64,000 nt of DNA, taken from contig JALGQZ010000001.1 of NCBI GenBank assembly GCA_023105745.1, positions 66,978,937 to 67,042,936 of the forward strand, written 5' to 3'. The translations under genes were made by a program, and so were the position numbers. This DNA is from Austropuccinia psidii (taxonomy: Eukaryota; Basidiomycota; Pucciniomycetes; Pucciniales; Sphaerophragmiaceae). Under the pieces are notes generated by a model. The model saw only the letters and a list, made by a program, of their open reading frames with translations, ran no database searches and was not told the DNA's origin. Of the stretch, positions 62,689-64,000 are shown in pieces; the first letter of the stretch is position 1, and every line of letters begins with the position of its first letter.

Positions 62689-63979
62689 TTGGACAATCTG
62701 ACCAAACAGCTTACAGTCCATTTATACTTCTCACACCATATAATAATGCCTTGTTCCAAAGCAAGAAACATCAAGTCTGATATGAAGATCACCTCTGGCC
62801 TGCCACATCCATCAGGTCACTTAATATGTACAGATTATTTAACCATAATTAATTGGCTTTCAGTCAAATCCAATTTTGAGTCATGTTTTGGTACTAGTGG
62901 TTCAACATCTATTGGAAGACCTCCTTCATCAAAGCAGAATGGCTTTCAGCTTATGGCCATTGAGGTTAACAAGAAATGACAAAATTGCCTGAACCTTAGC
63001 TCAAGCAGCATCCAAGATCAATGGCAAACATATAAAAAGAAGTATATGGCAGCAAAAAAATTTGAAAATTTAACTGGGGCTGGAATAACAGAAGAAGATG
63101 AGAGTAAAGGAATCAAATCAATGAGTGAAAAGCTTGAAAGTATGTGTCCTTGCTATGCTGAAATGGATGTGCACTTTGGCCACAAGCCCAATGTCACTCC
63201 CATTGCAAGCTATGATTCACAAGAAAAAGACAGCTTCAATGGTGATGATGATGTTGATGTTTTGCCTGATAAGGTAAGTTATCATCTCTTCCTTTTTTTA
63301 CCTGTGATAATTAAACCTAATTTGCTTTTTAAAGGAGAATAGTCCCTTGGATTCACCTCACAATCTGGATCATTTGCTTAATAATGATGATAACTTGGTT
63401 CCAGAGGAAAGCCTTCAAGATAAATTGGTAAGTACATTTAAGAGTGATTCTTATGAAATACATTGTTGATTATTTCTCCTTTTACCAGCAAAGTAAATTC
63501 ATAACACATTCAACACAAAAGCATAATAAAGCATTGATGCCCAACTTGAATGACAAGAGTGGTTCTAGGAAAAGGCCAATGGATATGTTTGCACCAACAT
63601 ATGCAAACTCGCTTGAATCACAGCAAAAGGGTATGTCTTGGATTTATGGTAACTCTGATGAATCCTACTGAAAAAATGCATGATTCATAGCCCATGAAAC
63701 CAAGGAAAATGCTTGTTTAGAGTGGGAGTGGGAGAGGTGGAATGAAGAGAAAGCTAGCAACATGGAAAAGGAACGGTTTGAAGAAGTCAAGTTGCAAAAG
63801 CAAATGGAGTTTGAGGAGAAGCAACACACAAAAAAAAAGAATTTGAAAAAGAAAAGTGGAATTGGGAATGTGAACTTAAGGAAAAGCAATGCCAGATGGA
63901 TCTCACTATAGCGGAATTGTCATCAAGCAGGCCAATTGCAGAGCTGGAACACATTCTGACATTAATCAATAAAAAGTAA
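62689..63979 (+). pseudogene. SANT/Myb-like accessory protein of Harbinger copy 2
   Basis: This is a DNA-binding partner of the Harbinger transposase. The first part reads NIKSDMKITSGLPHPSGHLI, then LICTDYLTIINWLSVKSNFE, and ends NKK-stop at 62979. The second (63046-63275) has DQWQTYKKKYMAAKKFENLT, GAGITEEDESKGIKSMSEKL and CPCYAEMDVHFGHKPNVTPI. Introns start gtaagt at about 63274 and 63428 and end ttttaaag and tttaccag. The third exon gives SKFITHSTQKHNKALM and RPMDMFAPTYANSLES. The coiled-coil tail is interrupted by TGA near 63670 and a frame change in an A run near 63835, and ends EHILTLINKK. It is the best-preserved accessory gene here but still carries at least three lesions. Confidence 0.78.
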
Positions 63980-64000
63980 CATAATAGGTATACGTCATGT

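Larger units (their letters stand above)
62576..64000 (+). mobile_element. Harbinger-like element, copy 2, truncated by the window end
   Basis: It begins with the same TIR as copy 1 (five G then tgtcaaagttgacaaatcc), preceded by TTA. The accessory gene follows on +, corresponding to the inverted right end of copy 1. The terminal segment is shorter than in copy 1, which has about 100 extra bases here. The last bases in the window (aacataataggtatacgtca) match the DNA beyond the accessory gene of copy 1, so the element continues outside. Confidence 0.85.

Overview
This window is a piece of a very A+T-rich, transposon-dominated eukaryotic nuclear genome. The host is most likely a basidiomycete fungus, and I favour a rust fungus (Pucciniales). 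The inference rests on a Rab11/Ypt3 gene of fungal type cut by seven-exon, roughly 100-bp intron architecture, on chromovirus-type Ty3/Gypsy elements, and on a TET/JBP-like dioxygenase of the kind expanded in basidiomycetes. No bacterial features, rRNA, tRNA or CRISPR array were seen. Only one intact ordinary host gene was found.

Layout. (1) 1-2517: A+T-rich spacer. (2) 2518-10750: an 8.2-kb PIF/Harbinger-like DNA transposon with 24-bp terminal inverted repeats. It has a decayed DDE transposase on + at its left end and a SANT/Myb-like accessory gene on - at its right end. About 5 kb of cargo lies between them: a TET/JBP-like 2OG-Fe(II) dioxygenase, an unidentified coding stretch, a broken GRP94 (ER Hsp90) fragment, and a 117-bp, seven-copy array in which most units carry splice-like signals. 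(3) 12408-15110: a dead hAT element with TIRs and an imperfect 8-bp target duplication. (4) 15330-16450: a remnant of another Harbinger accessory gene. (5) 16847-37950: nested Ty3/Gypsy elements on the - strand. Element A (LTRs about 1.9 kb, target duplication GAAGC) carries element B (25596-36441, LTRs about 2.15 kb, target duplication GATTT) inside its 5' LTR. (6) 38-45 kb: A+T-rich sequence with one possible broken gene and degenerate repeats. (7) 45.3-49.6 kb: an old compact Harbinger remnant (accessory gene +, transposase -) whose transposase is split by an A-family LTR at about 47273-49151. (8) 50-57 kb: local duplications, an (ATT)n tract, a probable 2.36-kb solo LTR (54216-56575) with two tandem arrays, and an orphan Harbinger end. 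(9) 59991-61278: a complete Rab11/Ypt3 GTPase gene whose reading frame requires a 5-nt microexon. (10) 62576-64000: the left part of a second Harbinger copy running off the window.

Most interesting points: the cargo-bearing Harbinger element compared with the compact remnant, the 117-bp repeated acceptor/pseudo-exon/donor array, the 5-nt Rab11 microexon, and the layered insertion history that can be read from target duplications. All calls are by eye from the sequence. Family names come from recognised motifs and no searches were run.
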